NCBI RefSeq assembly: GCF_004114975.1
Contig: NZ_CP030051.1
Coordinates: forward strand, 558,001-622,000
Source of the DNA: Bradyrhizobium guangdongense
GTDB lineage: Bacteria > Pseudomonadota > Alphaproteobacteria > Rhizobiales > Xanthobacteraceae
Length of the DNA: 64,000 nt
Direction of reading: 5' to 3'
A program made the position numbers and the translations under genes. Positions 1 through 7,867 of the stretch are shown in pieces; the first letter of the stretch is position 1; each line of letters begins with the position of its first letter. A model generated the notes under the pieces. That model saw nothing but the letters and a program-made list of their open reading frames with translations, did no database searches and had not been told where the DNA came from.

Positions 1-314
1 AGCTCGCCCTTTGCTCTCTCCAGCCGATCGCGTTGCGTCTTTGGCAACGTCTTGCCGGCGCGGTTGATATAGAACGTCAGCATCGACAGCGCCGAGCGAT
101 ATGCGCCGGCCTTGCGGCGCGAGCTGTGCTCCGCGGACCGCTTCAGCGAGTCTGCGATCTTCTTCGCGCTCGTGAGCTTGAACACGCCGCGCTTGAGATC
201 GAGCGCGTCGCTCTCCCTTGTCACGCGCTGCGACCATCGCTTTGATGTCGCGCGCCTGGTGCTCTTGCGCGCGGCGGTTTTGCGCGAATGTGTCGTCTTT
301 CTGACGGGAGCCAT
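1..314 (-). CDS. DUF3175 domain protein (3' end outside window)
   Basis: The reading frame runs leftward from an ATG at 314 and is still open at the window edge, giving 104 visible codons. A basic N-terminus of about 25 residues (many Arg, Lys, Ser, Thr) is followed by KRWSQRVTRESDALDL, then KIADSLKRSAEHSSRRK and SALSMLTFYINRAGK. These blocks are characteristic of the DUF3175 family of small basic proteins, usually about 100 residues, so only the last few residues are probably missing. The molecular function is unknown. An AAGGAG ribosome site lies just upstream of the ATG. An EcfG-type promoter 28 bases further upstream suggests induction in the general stress response. Confidence 0.85.
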   Translation of the reverse strand, partial: MAPVRKTTHSRKTAARKSTRRATSKRWSQRVTRESDALDLKRGVFKLTSAKKIADSLKRSAEHSSRRKAGAYRSALSMLTFYINRAGKTLPKTQRDRLERAKGE

Positions 315-341
315 GCGTCAACTCCTTACGGCTCCAGCGGA

Positions 342-366
342 AACGGCCGGCAGGCGATGCCGTTCC
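342..366 (-). promoter_or_regulatory. EcfG-type promoter of the DUF3175 gene
   Basis: Reading leftward, GGAAC (366-362), 16 bases, then CGTT (345-342). This is the consensus I know for the alphaproteobacterial general-stress sigma factor EcfG (GGAAC-N16/17-CGTT). The start codon at 314 lies 28 bases downstream, a sensible leader length. The -35 half is shared back to back with the rightward promoter through the palindrome GTTCCCGCGGGAAC at 362-375. Confidence 0.75.
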
Positions 367-370
367 CGCG

Positions 371-395
371 GGAACCTGCCGTTGCCGCAGGCGTT
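371..395 (+). promoter_or_regulatory. EcfG-type promoter of the MFS transporter-otsB operon
   Basis: GGAAC (371-375), 16 bases, CGTT (392-395), a perfect match to the EcfG consensus. It points toward the MFS transporter whose ATG is at 441. It abuts the divergent leftward EcfG promoter, so one 54-base segment would fire both transcripts under general stress. Confidence 0.75.
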
Positions 396-440
396 GTCGC
401 AGTCGGCAGGCGGATGCCGCCCCCCAGACCCAGCAACGCG

Positions 441-1928
441 ATGGAATTGCAGCAGAGCCCGGCGCTGAATTATGGACCTGCAATCTCGGCGGCGGCCGCG
501 CCCGATCGTATCGTCGCGACCAGCATTCCCGCGCGGCTGGACGCCCTGCCCTGGAGCAGCTTCCATACCCGCGTCGTGCTGGCGCTCGGCATTACCTGGA
601 TTCTCGATGGTCTCGAGGTGACATTGGCCGGCGCGCTTTCGGGCGCGCTGAAGCAGAGCCCGATGCTGCATTTCTCCAATCTCGATCTCGGCATCGCGAA
701 TTCTGCCTATCTCGCGGGCGCGGTCATTGGCGCGCTCGGCTTCGGCTGGCTCACCGACCGCATCGGCCGCAAGAAGCTGTTCTTCATTACGCTGGCGCTC
801 TATCTCTCCGCGACGGCGGCGACCGCGCTCTCGTGGAATATCACGAGCTACGCGCTGTTTCGCTTCCTGACCGGCGCCGGCATCGGTGGCGAGTACACGG
901 CGATCAACTCGACGATCCAGGAACTGGTGCCGGCGCGCTATCGCGGCTGGACCGATCTCGTCATCAACGGCAGCTTCTGGATCGGCGCGGCGATGGGTGC
1001 GGTGGCCGCGATCGTGCTGCTCGACCCGGCGGTCATTGGCCCCGATCTCGGCTGGCGTCTGGCGTATCTCATCGGCGCGGTCATCGGCCTCGTCGTGCTC
1101 CTGATGCGGATGTGGATTCCGGAAAGTCCGCGCTGGCTGATGATTCACGGCCGGCCGGACCAGGCCCACAAGATCGTCCACGACATCGAGCGAACGGTGA
1201 TCGGACACGATCAGGATACGAGCGACGGGCGTTTCCCCAAAATGCGGCTGAAGATGCGCGATCACACGCCGATCGGCGAAGTCGTGCATACGCTTTTTGC
1301 CGCCTACCGCCAGCGCGCGCTGGTCGGCCTTGTGCTGATGGTAGCGCAGGCCTTCTTCTACAACGCGATCTTCTTCACCTTCGCACTGGTTCTGACCGAC
1401 TTCTACGGCATCAGCGCCGATCATGTCGGCTGGTATTTGCTGCCGTTCGCCGCCGGCAACTTCCTCGGTCCGCTGCTGCTTGGACGTTTGTTCGACACGC
1501 TCGGCCGCCGCGCCATGATCATGTTCACCTATGGCGTCTCGGGCCTGCTGCTGGCGCTGTCGGGCTACCTGTTCTCGATCGGTGCGTTGAGCGCGCAGGG
1601 GCAGACCATCGCCTGGATGGTGATCTTCTTCTTTGCATCGCCTGCCGCAAGCGCGGCCTATCTCACGGTGAGCGAGACCTTTCCGCTCGAAGTTCGCGCG
1701 CTGGCGATCGCGGTGTTCTATGCGGTCGGCACGGGCATCGGCGGCGTCGTGGGTCCCGCGCTGTTCGGCGCGCTGATCGACACGGGATCGCGCAGCAGCG
1801 TGTTCGCCGGCTATTTGCTGGGAGCATTCCTGATGATCGTCGCTGCGATCGTGGCATGGCGCTACGCCGTTTCCGCGGAGCGTAAATCGCTCGAAGAAAT
1901 CGCACGGCCGCTCGCTTCCATGGAGTAG
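441..1928 (+). CDS. MFS transporter, sugar-porter-like
   Basis: A 495-residue inner-membrane transporter of the major facilitator superfamily, with about 12 hydrophobic segments. The loop after helix 2 carries GWLTDRIGRKKLFF, the classic MFS signature, and the end of helix 6 carries IPESPRWL, as in sugar and metabolite porters. A second RLFDTLGRR motif follows helix 8. The substrate cannot be read from sequence. It lies three bases upstream of otsB and so is probably cotranscribed with it, which suggests a role in osmolyte or sugar traffic under stress. The start at 441 is chosen because the extra N-terminal codons from 288 are not membrane-like and would span the EcfG promoter. The ribosome site is weak. 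Confidence 0.85.
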   Translation: MELQQSPALNYGPAISAAAAPDRIVATSIPARLDALPWSSFHTRVVLALGITWILDGLEVTLAGALSGALKQSPMLHFSNLDLGIANSAYLAGAVIGALGFGWLTDRIGRKKLFFITLALYLSATAATALSWNITSYALFRFLTGAGIGGEYTAINSTIQELVPARYRGWTDLVINGSFWIGAAMGAVAAIVLLDPAVIGPDLGWRLAYLIGAVIGLVVLLMRMWIPESPRWLMIHGRPDQAHKIVHDIERTVIGHDQDTSDGRFPKMRLKMRDHTPIGEVVHTLFAAYRQRALVGLVLMVAQAFFYNAIFFTFALVLTDFYGISADHVGWYLLPFAAGNFLGPLLLGRLFDTLGRRAMIMFTYGVSGLLLALSGYLFSIGALSAQGQTIAWMVIFFFASPAASAAYLTVSETFPLEVRALAIAVFYAVGTGIGGVVGPALFGALIDTGSRSSVFAGYLLGAFLMIVAAIVAWRYAVSAERKSLEEIARPLASME

Positions 1929-1931
1929 ACT

Positions 1932-2753
1932 ATGAAATCGGAACTCGCTGAACTGGATCAGAAGCGTCCCATGCCGGATGATGAAGCGCCCGATGCTGTG
2001 CCCGTGCCGCACGCGCTCGTCCCGCATCTCAACGAGACTGCGATCCTGCTCGACATCGACGGCACGCTGCTCGAGCTGATGCCCACCCCGCGCGAGGTGT
2101 GGGTGCCGCCCGGCCTGTCGGAGACGCTCAACCGGCTGACGGAGCGCACCTCGGGCGCGTTGGCCATGGTCAGCGGCCGCTCGCTCAACGACATCGACCT
2201 GATCTTTGCGCCCGATGTGTTTCGCGCCGTCGCGGGTCATGGTGCGGAGATGCGACTGACGGTGGGGAATGAGGCCGATGACGTCCATGCGCCGCCGATG
2301 GACAAGGAGCTGAAGCGGCGGCTGGCCGCGATCGCAAAGCTCAGCCCCGGCATTCTGCTCGAGGACAAGGGGTATTCACTGGCGCTGCATTATCGCCTCG
2401 CGCCGCATGCGGAGAAGGCGATCTATGAAGCGGTCTCGCTGATCCGCGCCGATTTGCCCAATGCGCCGATCGAGGTGCTGCCCGGCAAGTTCGTCTGCGA
2501 GATCAAGCATTCCGGTTTTACCAAGGCGACGGGCGTGCGCGAGCTGATGAAGCACGAGCCTTTCAAGGGTCGCCGTCCGATCTTCATCGGTGACGACGTC
2601 ACCGATGAAACGGTGTTTGCGATCATGCCGGAAATGAACGGTCTTTCCTTCTCGGTCGGTCGCCGTGCCATGGGTGTCAACGGTCACTTCGATACGCCAA
2701 ACGATGTCCGCGCTTTTCTTGCCCGCCTGCTTGACGACACCCGACTAGAATAA
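1932..2753 (+). CDS. otsB: Trehalose-6-phosphate phosphatase
   Basis: A 273-residue HAD-superfamily phosphatase that removes phosphate from trehalose 6-phosphate, the second step of the OtsA-OtsB pathway in the cytoplasm. Motif 1, LLDIDGTLLEL, is near residues 37-47. Motif 2 is in AMVSGRSLNDID, and motif 4, FIGDDVTDETVF, is near residue 218. The length is normal for OtsB. It starts three bases after the stop of the MFS gene and so sits in that operon. The order MFS-otsB-otsA, with otsA carrying its own promoter region of about 235 bases, implies that the two trehalose enzymes are made from separate but similarly controlled transcripts. Confidence 0.95.
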   Translation: MKSELAELDQKRPMPDDEAPDAVPVPHALVPHLNETAILLDIDGTLLELMPTPREVWVPPGLSETLNRLTERTSGALAMVSGRSLNDIDLIFAPDVFRAVAGHGAEMRLTVGNEADDVHAPPMDKELKRRLAAIAKLSPGILLEDKGYSLALHYRLAPHAEKAIYEAVSLIRADLPNAPIEVLPGKFVCEIKHSGFTKATGVRELMKHEPFKGRRPIFIGDDVTDETVFAIMPEMNGLSFSVGRRAMGVNGHFDTPNDVRAFLARLLDDTRLE

Positions 2754-2930
2754 GGCATCGTCATCGCAGGGCCACATTGTGCTCCCGCGGGTTCCGGCAC
2801 GCGCGCATTCGTGCCGTGCTGAATTGATGCCGCACCTGCATTTCCCGAACGAAATCGTTGGGTTCCTCTGAAGGAAACTGGTTCCAACGCGCGTGCCTGA
2901 CTTTGGTTTCATTTCGTGGAAATGATGACC

Positions 2931-2955
2931 GGAACCATATTGATGAACGGCAGTT
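2931..2955 (+). promoter_or_regulatory. Near-consensus EcfG promoter of otsA
   Basis: GGAAC (2931-2935), 16 bases, AGTT (2952-2955), one base off the EcfG consensus CGTT at the same spacing as the pair at 342-395. It lies 34 bases before the GTG start chosen for otsA. Transcription would begin near 2962, which argues against the ATG at 2968 as the main start. Confidence 0.6.
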
Positions 2956-2988
2956 AAACGGGGTGGAATGAACAGGAGGGGACGACCT

Positions 2989-4449
2989 GTGAACCTAGTT
3001 GTCGTTTCAAATCGAGTTGCGCGCGGTAAACCCAATGAGCCCATGACGGGCGGTCTGGCTGCGGCTTTGCTTCCCGTCGTGGAGCATTCCGGTGCCATCT
3101 GGGTGGGTTCCTCCGGCCGCGTTCGAGACGGCCATCAGAAGGAGCCGTTCGCCGAGATCGAGGCGCTGGGATCAGGCGCGATTGCGACGCTGGATCTGCC
3201 GGCGGCGCATTACGGCGGCTATTACGAAGGCTTTGCCAATTCGGCGCTGTGGCCGGCGCTGCATTCGCGCAGCGATTTGATCCGCGTCTCCCGCGAGGAC
3301 TATGTCAGCTACCGAGAAGTCAACGCGTTCATGGCGCGCGCCTTGATGCGCTTCCGAAAGGTCAAGACCGCGTTCTGGGTGCAGGACTATCATTTCCTCG
3401 CGCTTGGTGCGGAGCTGCGCGATCTCGGCGTCGATGATCCCATCGGCTTCTTCCTGCATACGCCCTGGCCGGTTGCGGCGGTGATGCAGGGCGTGCCCAA
3501 TCATCGTGAGCTGATCACGGCGATGCTGGCGTATGACCTGCTCGGTTTCCAGACCGAGGCGGATTGTCAGAGTTTCCTCGGCTATGCCGGCGGTGAGCTC
3601 GGCCTCGTCGTCGAGGACGGCGTCGTGCTCTCGCAGCACGGTCGCACGCGCTGCGAAGTGTTTCCGATCGGCATCGACGCAGAAAAGTTTGCAGCCTATG
3701 CGGCGAAGTCGGCCTCTCATCCCGATGTGTCACGCCTGCGCCGCAGCCTGAACGGCGAGCGGCTCGCGATCGGCGTGGACCGGCTCGACTATTCCAAGGG
3801 CCTCGTCAATCGCATCAGCGCGTTCGATCGGCTCTGGACGGACCAGCCGCAGTTTGCACGCAGCATCTCGCTGCTGCAGATCGCCAACCCGTCGCGCGGC
3901 GGAATCGAAGCCTATGGCAATCTCCAGAATGAGGTGGCCCGCCTCGTCACTGACGTCAACGGGCGCCATGGCGAAGTCGATTGGACGCCGATCCGCTATC
4001 TCAACAAGGGCTTCAGCCAGGCCGTGCTCGCCGGTCTCTACCGCACCGCGCAGATCGGCGTGGTGACGCCGCTGCACGACGGCATGAACCTTGTCGCCAA
4101 GGAGTATGTTGCCGCGCAGAATCCGGCCGATCCGGGCGTGCTGGTGCTGTCGAAGTTCGCCGGCGCCGCCAACGAGCTCGACACTGCGCTCCTGGTCAAT
4201 CCGCATGACGTCGACGGCATGGCCCGCGCGATTGCCGTCGCTGCCGCCATGCCGCTCACCGAGCGCAAGATGCGATGGGAGGCAATGATGAAGACCCTGC
4301 GCGGCCATACCATCCAGCAATGGTCGTCGGATTTCGTCGCCGAGCTGGAGAAGTGCCGCACGGAGAAGGTTGCCGCCGCCCCGCTCGCGCAGCCGCCGCA
4401 AGCGTTGCGCTGGCTGAAGTCGGCGATCTCAGGTGTCCGGTTGATCTAG
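2989..4449 (+). CDS. otsA: Trehalose-6-phosphate synthase
   Basis: A 486-residue GT20 glycosyltransferase joining UDP-glucose and glucose 6-phosphate into trehalose 6-phosphate, the substrate of OtsB. Family landmarks are VVSNRVARG at the start with the glycine-rich TGGLAAALLP, VQDYHFLALG, HTPWP, VDRLDYSKGL, and TPLHDGMNLVAKEYVAAQ near the end. I chose the GTG at 2989 over the in-frame ATG at 2968 because AGGAGG at 2974-2979 sits nine bases before the GTG and the family normally starts just before VVSNR. The last 35 residues or so are a low-complexity tail. An EcfG-like promoter upstream fits the known stress role of trehalose in rhizobia. Confidence 0.93.
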   Translation: MNLVVVSNRVARGKPNEPMTGGLAAALLPVVEHSGAIWVGSSGRVRDGHQKEPFAEIEALGSGAIATLDLPAAHYGGYYEGFANSALWPALHSRSDLIRVSREDYVSYREVNAFMARALMRFRKVKTAFWVQDYHFLALGAELRDLGVDDPIGFFLHTPWPVAAVMQGVPNHRELITAMLAYDLLGFQTEADCQSFLGYAGGELGLVVEDGVVLSQHGRTRCEVFPIGIDAEKFAAYAAKSASHPDVSRLRRSLNGERLAIGVDRLDYSKGLVNRISAFDRLWTDQPQFARSISLLQIANPSRGGIEAYGNLQNEVARLVTDVNGRHGEVDWTPIRYLNKGFSQAVLAGLYRTAQIGVVTPLHDGMNLVAKEYVAAQNPADPGVLVLSKFAGAANELDTALLVNPHDVDGMARAIAVAAAMPLTERKMRWEAMMKTLRGHTIQQWSSDFVAELEKCRTEKVAAAPLAQPPQALRWLKSAISGVRLI

Positions 4450-4475
4450 CCTCTCCCAGTTCCTGCGGGGAGAGG
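4450..4475. terminator. Hairpin after otsA
   Basis: CCTCTCCC (4450-4457) pairs with GGGGAGAGG (4467-4475) between the converging otsA and the small secreted protein gene. There is no T-run on either side, so it may be a bidirectional stem or a dispersed palindrome instead of a strong intrinsic terminator. Confidence 0.4.
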
Positions 4476-4481
4476 CGAGCC

Positions 4482-4823
4482 TCAATAGCAGTACGACACA
4501 CCCTCCAGAATCGCGCATTGCCGCTTGTTCGGGGCGTTCGGATCGTCCATTGGCACCATGCCCTTGCCTTGACCGACGAATACGCCGGGCCCGACATGCA
4601 TGGAGCTCTTGTTGCCGATGATCACGCTCTGGTGCGGCGTTGAGCTGGAGCGGGTCCCGTCCGGCCAGAGGATGGTATCGCCCGATAGCACCCCGCGTCG
4701 TCCGTCGTCGCAGGTCACATCGATGCCCTGGCGCGTACAGGCCTGGGCCTGAGCGGGCGCCGCAAAGCCGGAGCCAAGGGCCGAAATCAGGCTCAGCGCG
4801 GCGATGGTCTTACGGATGGTCAT
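4482..4823 (-). CDS. Small secreted protein of unknown function
   Basis: A 113-residue protein beginning MTIRKTIAALSLISALGSGFA, a clear Sec signal peptide with a likely cut after AQA. The mature part is about 85 residues with four cysteines, in CTRQGIDVTC and near the end in CAILEGVSYC, so two disulfides are likely. It also has a run of short beta-like segments (SVIIGNKSSMHVGPGVFVG). I do not recognise the family. The ATG at 4823 is preferred over the one at 4838 because it places the signal peptide at the N-terminus. It stands alone between otsA (convergent) and tRNA-Ser, with no functional partner visible. Confidence 0.7.
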   Translation of the reverse strand: MTIRKTIAALSLISALGSGFAAPAQAQACTRQGIDVTCDDGRRGVLSGDTILWPDGTRSSSTPHQSVIIGNKSSMHVGPGVFVGQGKGMVPMDDPNAPNKRQCAILEGVSYCY

Positions 4824-5018
4824 GGCGTCCCCGGTCATGTCTGGCGTCCTCAGGTGAATCGTCGCGCCAAACCCGCCATCGGTTCAGCCCGCGAGCGTTC
4901 CGAGCAGATCCATTACGCGACATTTTCTCTCGTAAATACAATATGTTGCGGAAAATTTACCCGATTTGTCCGCGATCCCTTGCAAAATCACCGGCGCCCC
5001 TTCAAGAGAGTGCGCTCC

Positions 5019-5108
5019 GGAGAGATGGCCGAGTGGCTTAAGGCGCACGCTTGGAAAGCGTGTGTGCGGGAAACCGTACCGTGGGTTCGAATCCCACTCT
5101 CTCCGCCA
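5019..5108 (+). tRNA. tRNA-Ser (anticodon GGA)
   Basis: The acceptor GGAGAGA (5019-5025) pairs with TCTCTCC (5098-5104), followed by G and an encoded CCA at 5106-5108. The anticodon loop TTGGAAA at 5051-5057 gives GGA (5053-5055), reading UCC and UCU. The T loop GGTTCGAATCC is intact and the long variable arm is typical of serine. The total is 90 bases. It borders the sulfur-oxidation island, but I find no copy of its 3' end at the far side of that island. Confidence 0.95.
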
Positions 5109-5155
5109 CGGCTCATAGGCTCCAACCGCAGTCCAGTGCTGAAGCGATAGTTCCT

Positions 5156-6235
5156 CTAGGTCGAGACGCCGAATAGCTTGCGCACTGCGGGCAGCCATTC
5201 GCCGGTCATGGTGAACTCGAGCCCGATTCGAGCGCCGCAGGCAATCGCCAGCATGGTGATCGGGGCCGAAACGGCGAGCGTCGAGAAAGCGGTCAACCCC
5301 TGGCCGATGGTACATCCCATCGACATCACCCCTCCGAAGCCCATCAGAAGCGCGCCGGTCATGTGACGCTTCAATTCGCGCGCGTCGTCGCAGGCTTCCC
5401 AGCGAAAGCCGCGCGCGATCATCGCCGCGGCAAGAGAGCCCGCCACGACACCGGCAACGGAGCCGATGCCGAAATTCAGCCGCGCCCCCGAGAAGGTGGC
5501 GATGTAGAGGATGGTGTCGCCGAGCGGCGCGACGAAAGTGAGGGAGGAGACGCGGGTGGGATCGAATTCGTCGTCGGCCAGCCACCCCGTCGCGAACCAG
5601 CCGAATGCGACCGCGCCGCCGACCGCGAGGCCCGAGGCGAAAAGCCGAGGCGACCGGATCAGCCGGCCGTCTGCAACGGCCCAGACGGCAAGCGCAACGG
5701 CGATCGATACGACAAGGAGTGCACGCGTCGCGCTGCCCGCGCCCAGGAGCGAGATCAAGGTCTGGTTGGTGCCTTCCGCCAGCCGCAGCGACAACGGTTC
5801 GATCAGCATCACGCGCAACATCCCTGTGATGCCTCGCATGGTCGCGAGCGCAGAGAGGCCGAGCACGAGAAAGACCACGATGGCTCGCAAGTCGCCGCCG
5901 CCGACGCGAACCAGCGTGCCGAAACCGCAGGTGCCGACCAGGGCCATACCGACGCCGAACATCAGCCCGCCGATGATCGCGCCGCCGAGTCCGATCGACG
6001 ACGTCAAATAGATCGACCGCGACAGATCGACGACGCCGAATTCAGCAAGAGCCTGGGTCGCAAGCAGCGCCACGGCCGCGGCCAGCGCAAAGGACTTCAG
6101 CCGGCGCAAATCCGACCCGAAAAACGCGTCCTCCAGCATCGCCAATGTGCAAAATCGCCCTGCGCGGCCGGCGACACCGAGCACGGCCCCGGCGGCAAGC
6201 CCGCATGCGAATGCTATGGTCGACGGATTCAGCAT
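5156..6235 (-). CDS. YeeE/YedE-family sulfur-compound permease
   Basis: A 359-residue inner-membrane protein with about nine to ten hydrophobic helices and two related halves. The conserved cysteine motifs are GRAGRFCTLAM near residue 28, VGTCGFGTLVRVGGGDLRA in the middle of the first half, and SMGCTIGQGL near residue 307. These match the YeeE/YedE (DUF395, sulf_transp) family, some members of which import thiosulfate by relaying it between cysteines. It is the last gene of the leftward group soxS, repressor, permease. It probably moves thiosulfate or another reduced sulfur species for the Sox system or for assimilation. The substrate is inferred from family and context. Confidence 0.85.
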   Translation of the reverse strand: MLNPSTIAFACGLAAGAVLGVAGRAGRFCTLAMLEDAFFGSDLRRLKSFALAAAVALLATQALAEFGVVDLSRSIYLTSSIGLGGAIIGGLMFGVGMALVGTCGFGTLVRVGGGDLRAIVVFLVLGLSALATMRGITGMLRVMLIEPLSLRLAEGTNQTLISLLGAGSATRALLVVSIAVALAVWAVADGRLIRSPRLFASGLAVGGAVAFGWFATGWLADDEFDPTRVSSLTFVAPLGDTILYIATFSGARLNFGIGSVAGVVAGSLAAAMIARGFRWEACDDARELKRHMTGALLMGFGGVMSMGCTIGQGLTAFSTLAVSAPITMLAIACGARIGLEFTMTGEWLPAVRKLFGVST

Positions 6236-6307
6236 TCCTCCCGGAGATGTTTGTTCTTCGCTTCGGGCAGTCTGCGCCGGAAGGCCACCGAAAGCCAGCG
6301 CGGAGAA

Positions 6308-6658
6308 TTACCGGCGCCGGCGGCGCACCGGCTCGCAGAACACGTCGTAGACAGCAGTCAAAATCTTGCGGACGTCCTCGCTGGCGAGGCTGTAGTAGAT
6401 CGTCTTGCCGTCGCGGCGCGTGGTGACGAGCCGGTCGAGCCGGAGCCGCGCGAGCTGCTGGGAGACGGTCGACTGCCGCTCGCCGAGGAACTGCTCGAGC
6501 TCGGTCACCGACTTCTCGCCCTCGGCGAGGATGCAAAGCAGCAGCAACCGGGATTCATGCGACAGCGCCTTCAGCATGTCGCTCGCCTCGCGCGCCTTCT
6601 CGATCATCTGCTCGAGTTCGGCGGATCCCTCGATCTCCTTCAGCTTTGGCAACGGCAT
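6308..6658 (-). CDS. ArsR-family repressor, BigR/SqrR-like persulfide sensor
   Basis: A 116-residue winged-helix DNA-binding protein. The recognition region is TELEQFLGERQSTVSQQLARLRLDRLV and the wing is TTRRDGKTIYYSL. It has just two cysteines, C42 (RLLLLCILAEG) and C108 (YDVFCEP). Those are the numbers I recall for the redox pair of Xylella BigR, and they match the spacing in Rhodobacter SqrR, repressors that release DNA when the pair is bridged by persulfide or polysulfide. It lies between soxS and the YeeE-type permease, all leftward, so it is expected to control the sox operons and itself. The leading Glu/Lys helix of about 25 residues is also typical of this subgroup. Confidence 0.87.
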   Translation of the reverse strand: MPLPKLKEIEGSAELEQMIEKAREASDMLKALSHESRLLLLCILAEGEKSVTELEQFLGERQSTVSQQLARLRLDRLVTTRRDGKTIYYSLASEDVRKILTAVYDVFCEPVRRRRR

Positions 6659-6706
6659 CGCGTCAATTTCCCTAACGACATCCTTTGGTCACGACCTGCC
6701 GGGCGT

Positions 6707-7060
6707 CTATCCGGAACTGGTCAGGATCCGGTTCAGCAGGCCGAAGAAGAAGGCATCCCCCGGATAGCCGCGGATGCGGCCGATCTCCCGGCCCTCTTGT
6801 AGCACGACGAAGCTCGGCGTGAAGGCACCCGGATCGATTCCGGAGAGATCGGCGGGCAGGGGACGGTTGAGGTCGACACGGCGCAGCGGCGCGGCCTGAC
6901 CCTCCTCCGTCCTGCCGTAGATCGGCGCGATCTCGGCGTCGAAGCGCGCGCACCACACGCAGCCGGCTCGTTCGAACATGACGAGTTCGGCGGCGCGCGA
7001 CCGCGCCGCGGGCAGCGCGAGCATGATAGCGACCACGAGCAATCCGACGATGCGGCTCAT
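6707..7060 (-). CDS. soxS: Periplasmic thioredoxin-like protein SoxS
   Basis: A 117-residue exported thiol-disulfide protein. Residues 1-23 form a signal peptide (GLLVVAIMLALPAARSRA). The redox centre is CVWC at residues 34-37 and the cis-proline loop is in AFTPSFVVLQEG. In known sox clusters SoxS, fed with electrons by SoxV, keeps the SoxYZ carrier cysteine reduced. The divergent neighbour at 7135 is soxV, which supports this. It heads a leftward group with the ArsR repressor and the permease. The shared 74-base gap to soxV holds the promoters and an AT-rich motif also found before soxX. Confidence 0.88.
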   Translation of the reverse strand: MSRIVGLLVVAIMLALPAARSRAAELVMFERAGCVWCARFDAEIAPIYGRTEEGQAAPLRRVDLNRPLPADLSGIDPGAFTPSFVVLQEGREIGRIRGYPGDAFFFGLLNRILTSSG

Positions 7061-7097
7061 CCTGCGTAATGGACCTTCTGGACTTTTCTGGTTCTTT

Positions 7098-7118
7098 ATA
7101 TCATTAAATTCGCATATG
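7098..7118. promoter_or_regulatory. AT-rich control motif between soxS and soxV
   Basis: ATATCAT followed by TAAAT (7098-7109) and the short palindrome GCATATGTGC (7112-7121 region) lie in the divergent soxS/soxV gap. ATATCAT...AAAT recurs at 8621-8634 and 9304-9317, in front of other sox genes, suggesting a common regulator such as the nearby two-cysteine ArsR protein. The match is partial here. Confidence 0.4.
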
Positions 7119-7134
7119 TGCTAGGGATGATGCA

Positions 7135-7866
7135 ATGAGCTTGGACGTCACGCTTGGTGCGGCCTTTGTGGCGGGCCTGTTGTCGTTTCTGTCGCCCTGC
7201 ATCCTGCCGCTCGTTCCGCCGTTCCTCTGCTACATGGCGGGCGTCTCCGTCACGGATCTCTCGGATGGTCGGCCCGAACTGCGGCCGCGCATCCTGGCTT
7301 CGGCGCTTGCCTTCGTGGCCGGCTTTTCCCTGGTTTTCGTCGCGCTGGGCTCGACGGCATCGATTGCGGGACGTTTCGTCTCTGCTCATCTTTCGACGCT
7401 CGGTATCGTCGCAGGCGTCCTGATCGTCGTGATGGGCCTGCATTTTCTCGGCGTGCTCAGGATTCCACTGCTCTATCGCAGCGCCACGCTGCAGATCGAG
7501 AGCCGGCCGGCCGGCGTTGCGGGCGCCTTCGTCATGGGGCTGGCGTTCGCGTTCGGCTGGACGCCCTGCGCCGGGCCCATCCTCGCCGCAGTCCTGCTCA
7601 TGGCGGGGTCCGAGGACACCACCGCGAGAGGGGCTCTCTTGCTGCTTGCCTATTCGGTCGGCACCGGCATTCCCTTTCTTGTCGCCGCCGCCTTCACCGG
7701 CCGCTTCATCGGAGCGCTCGGCCGCGTGCGCCGGCATTTGGGCATCATCGAGAAGACAATGGGCGCCTTTCTGGTCGCGACGGGATTGATGTTCCTGACC
7801 GGGCTCATGCCTATGGTCTCGGAATGGCTGCTGGAGCATTTCCCGGCGCTGACCAGCATCGGTTGA
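7135..7866 (+). CDS. soxV: CcdA/DsbD-type thiol transporter SoxV
   Basis: A 243-residue inner-membrane protein with six hydrophobic helices that carries reducing power from cytoplasmic thioredoxin to the periplasm. The two redox cysteines are C22 in FLSPCILPLVPP and C145 in FGWTPCAGP, both in the conserved CcdA contexts. The length is that of CcdA/SoxV. Its position divergent from soxS and ahead of soxW and the structural sox genes makes SoxV the natural call, although general cytochrome c biogenesis CcdA has the same architecture. The stop is two bases from the end of the opposing unknown gene. Confidence 0.88.
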   Translation: MSLDVTLGAAFVAGLLSFLSPCILPLVPPFLCYMAGVSVTDLSDGRPELRPRILASALAFVAGFSLVFVALGSTASIAGRFVSAHLSTLGIVAGVLIVVMGLHFLGVLRIPLLYRSATLQIESRPAGVAGAFVMGLAFAFGWTPCAGPILAAVLLMAGSEDTTARGALLLLAYSVGTGIPFLVAAAFTGRFIGALGRVRRHLGIIEKTMGAFLVATGLMFLTGLMPMVSEWLLEHFPALTSIG

Positions 7867-7867
7867 T

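Noticed and set aside
318..2288. 656-residue leftward reading frame
   Set aside because: It is the complementary shadow of the MFS transporter and otsB; its composition is Arg/Asp/His/Gln rich with no family motif, while the sense frames are clearly conserved proteins.
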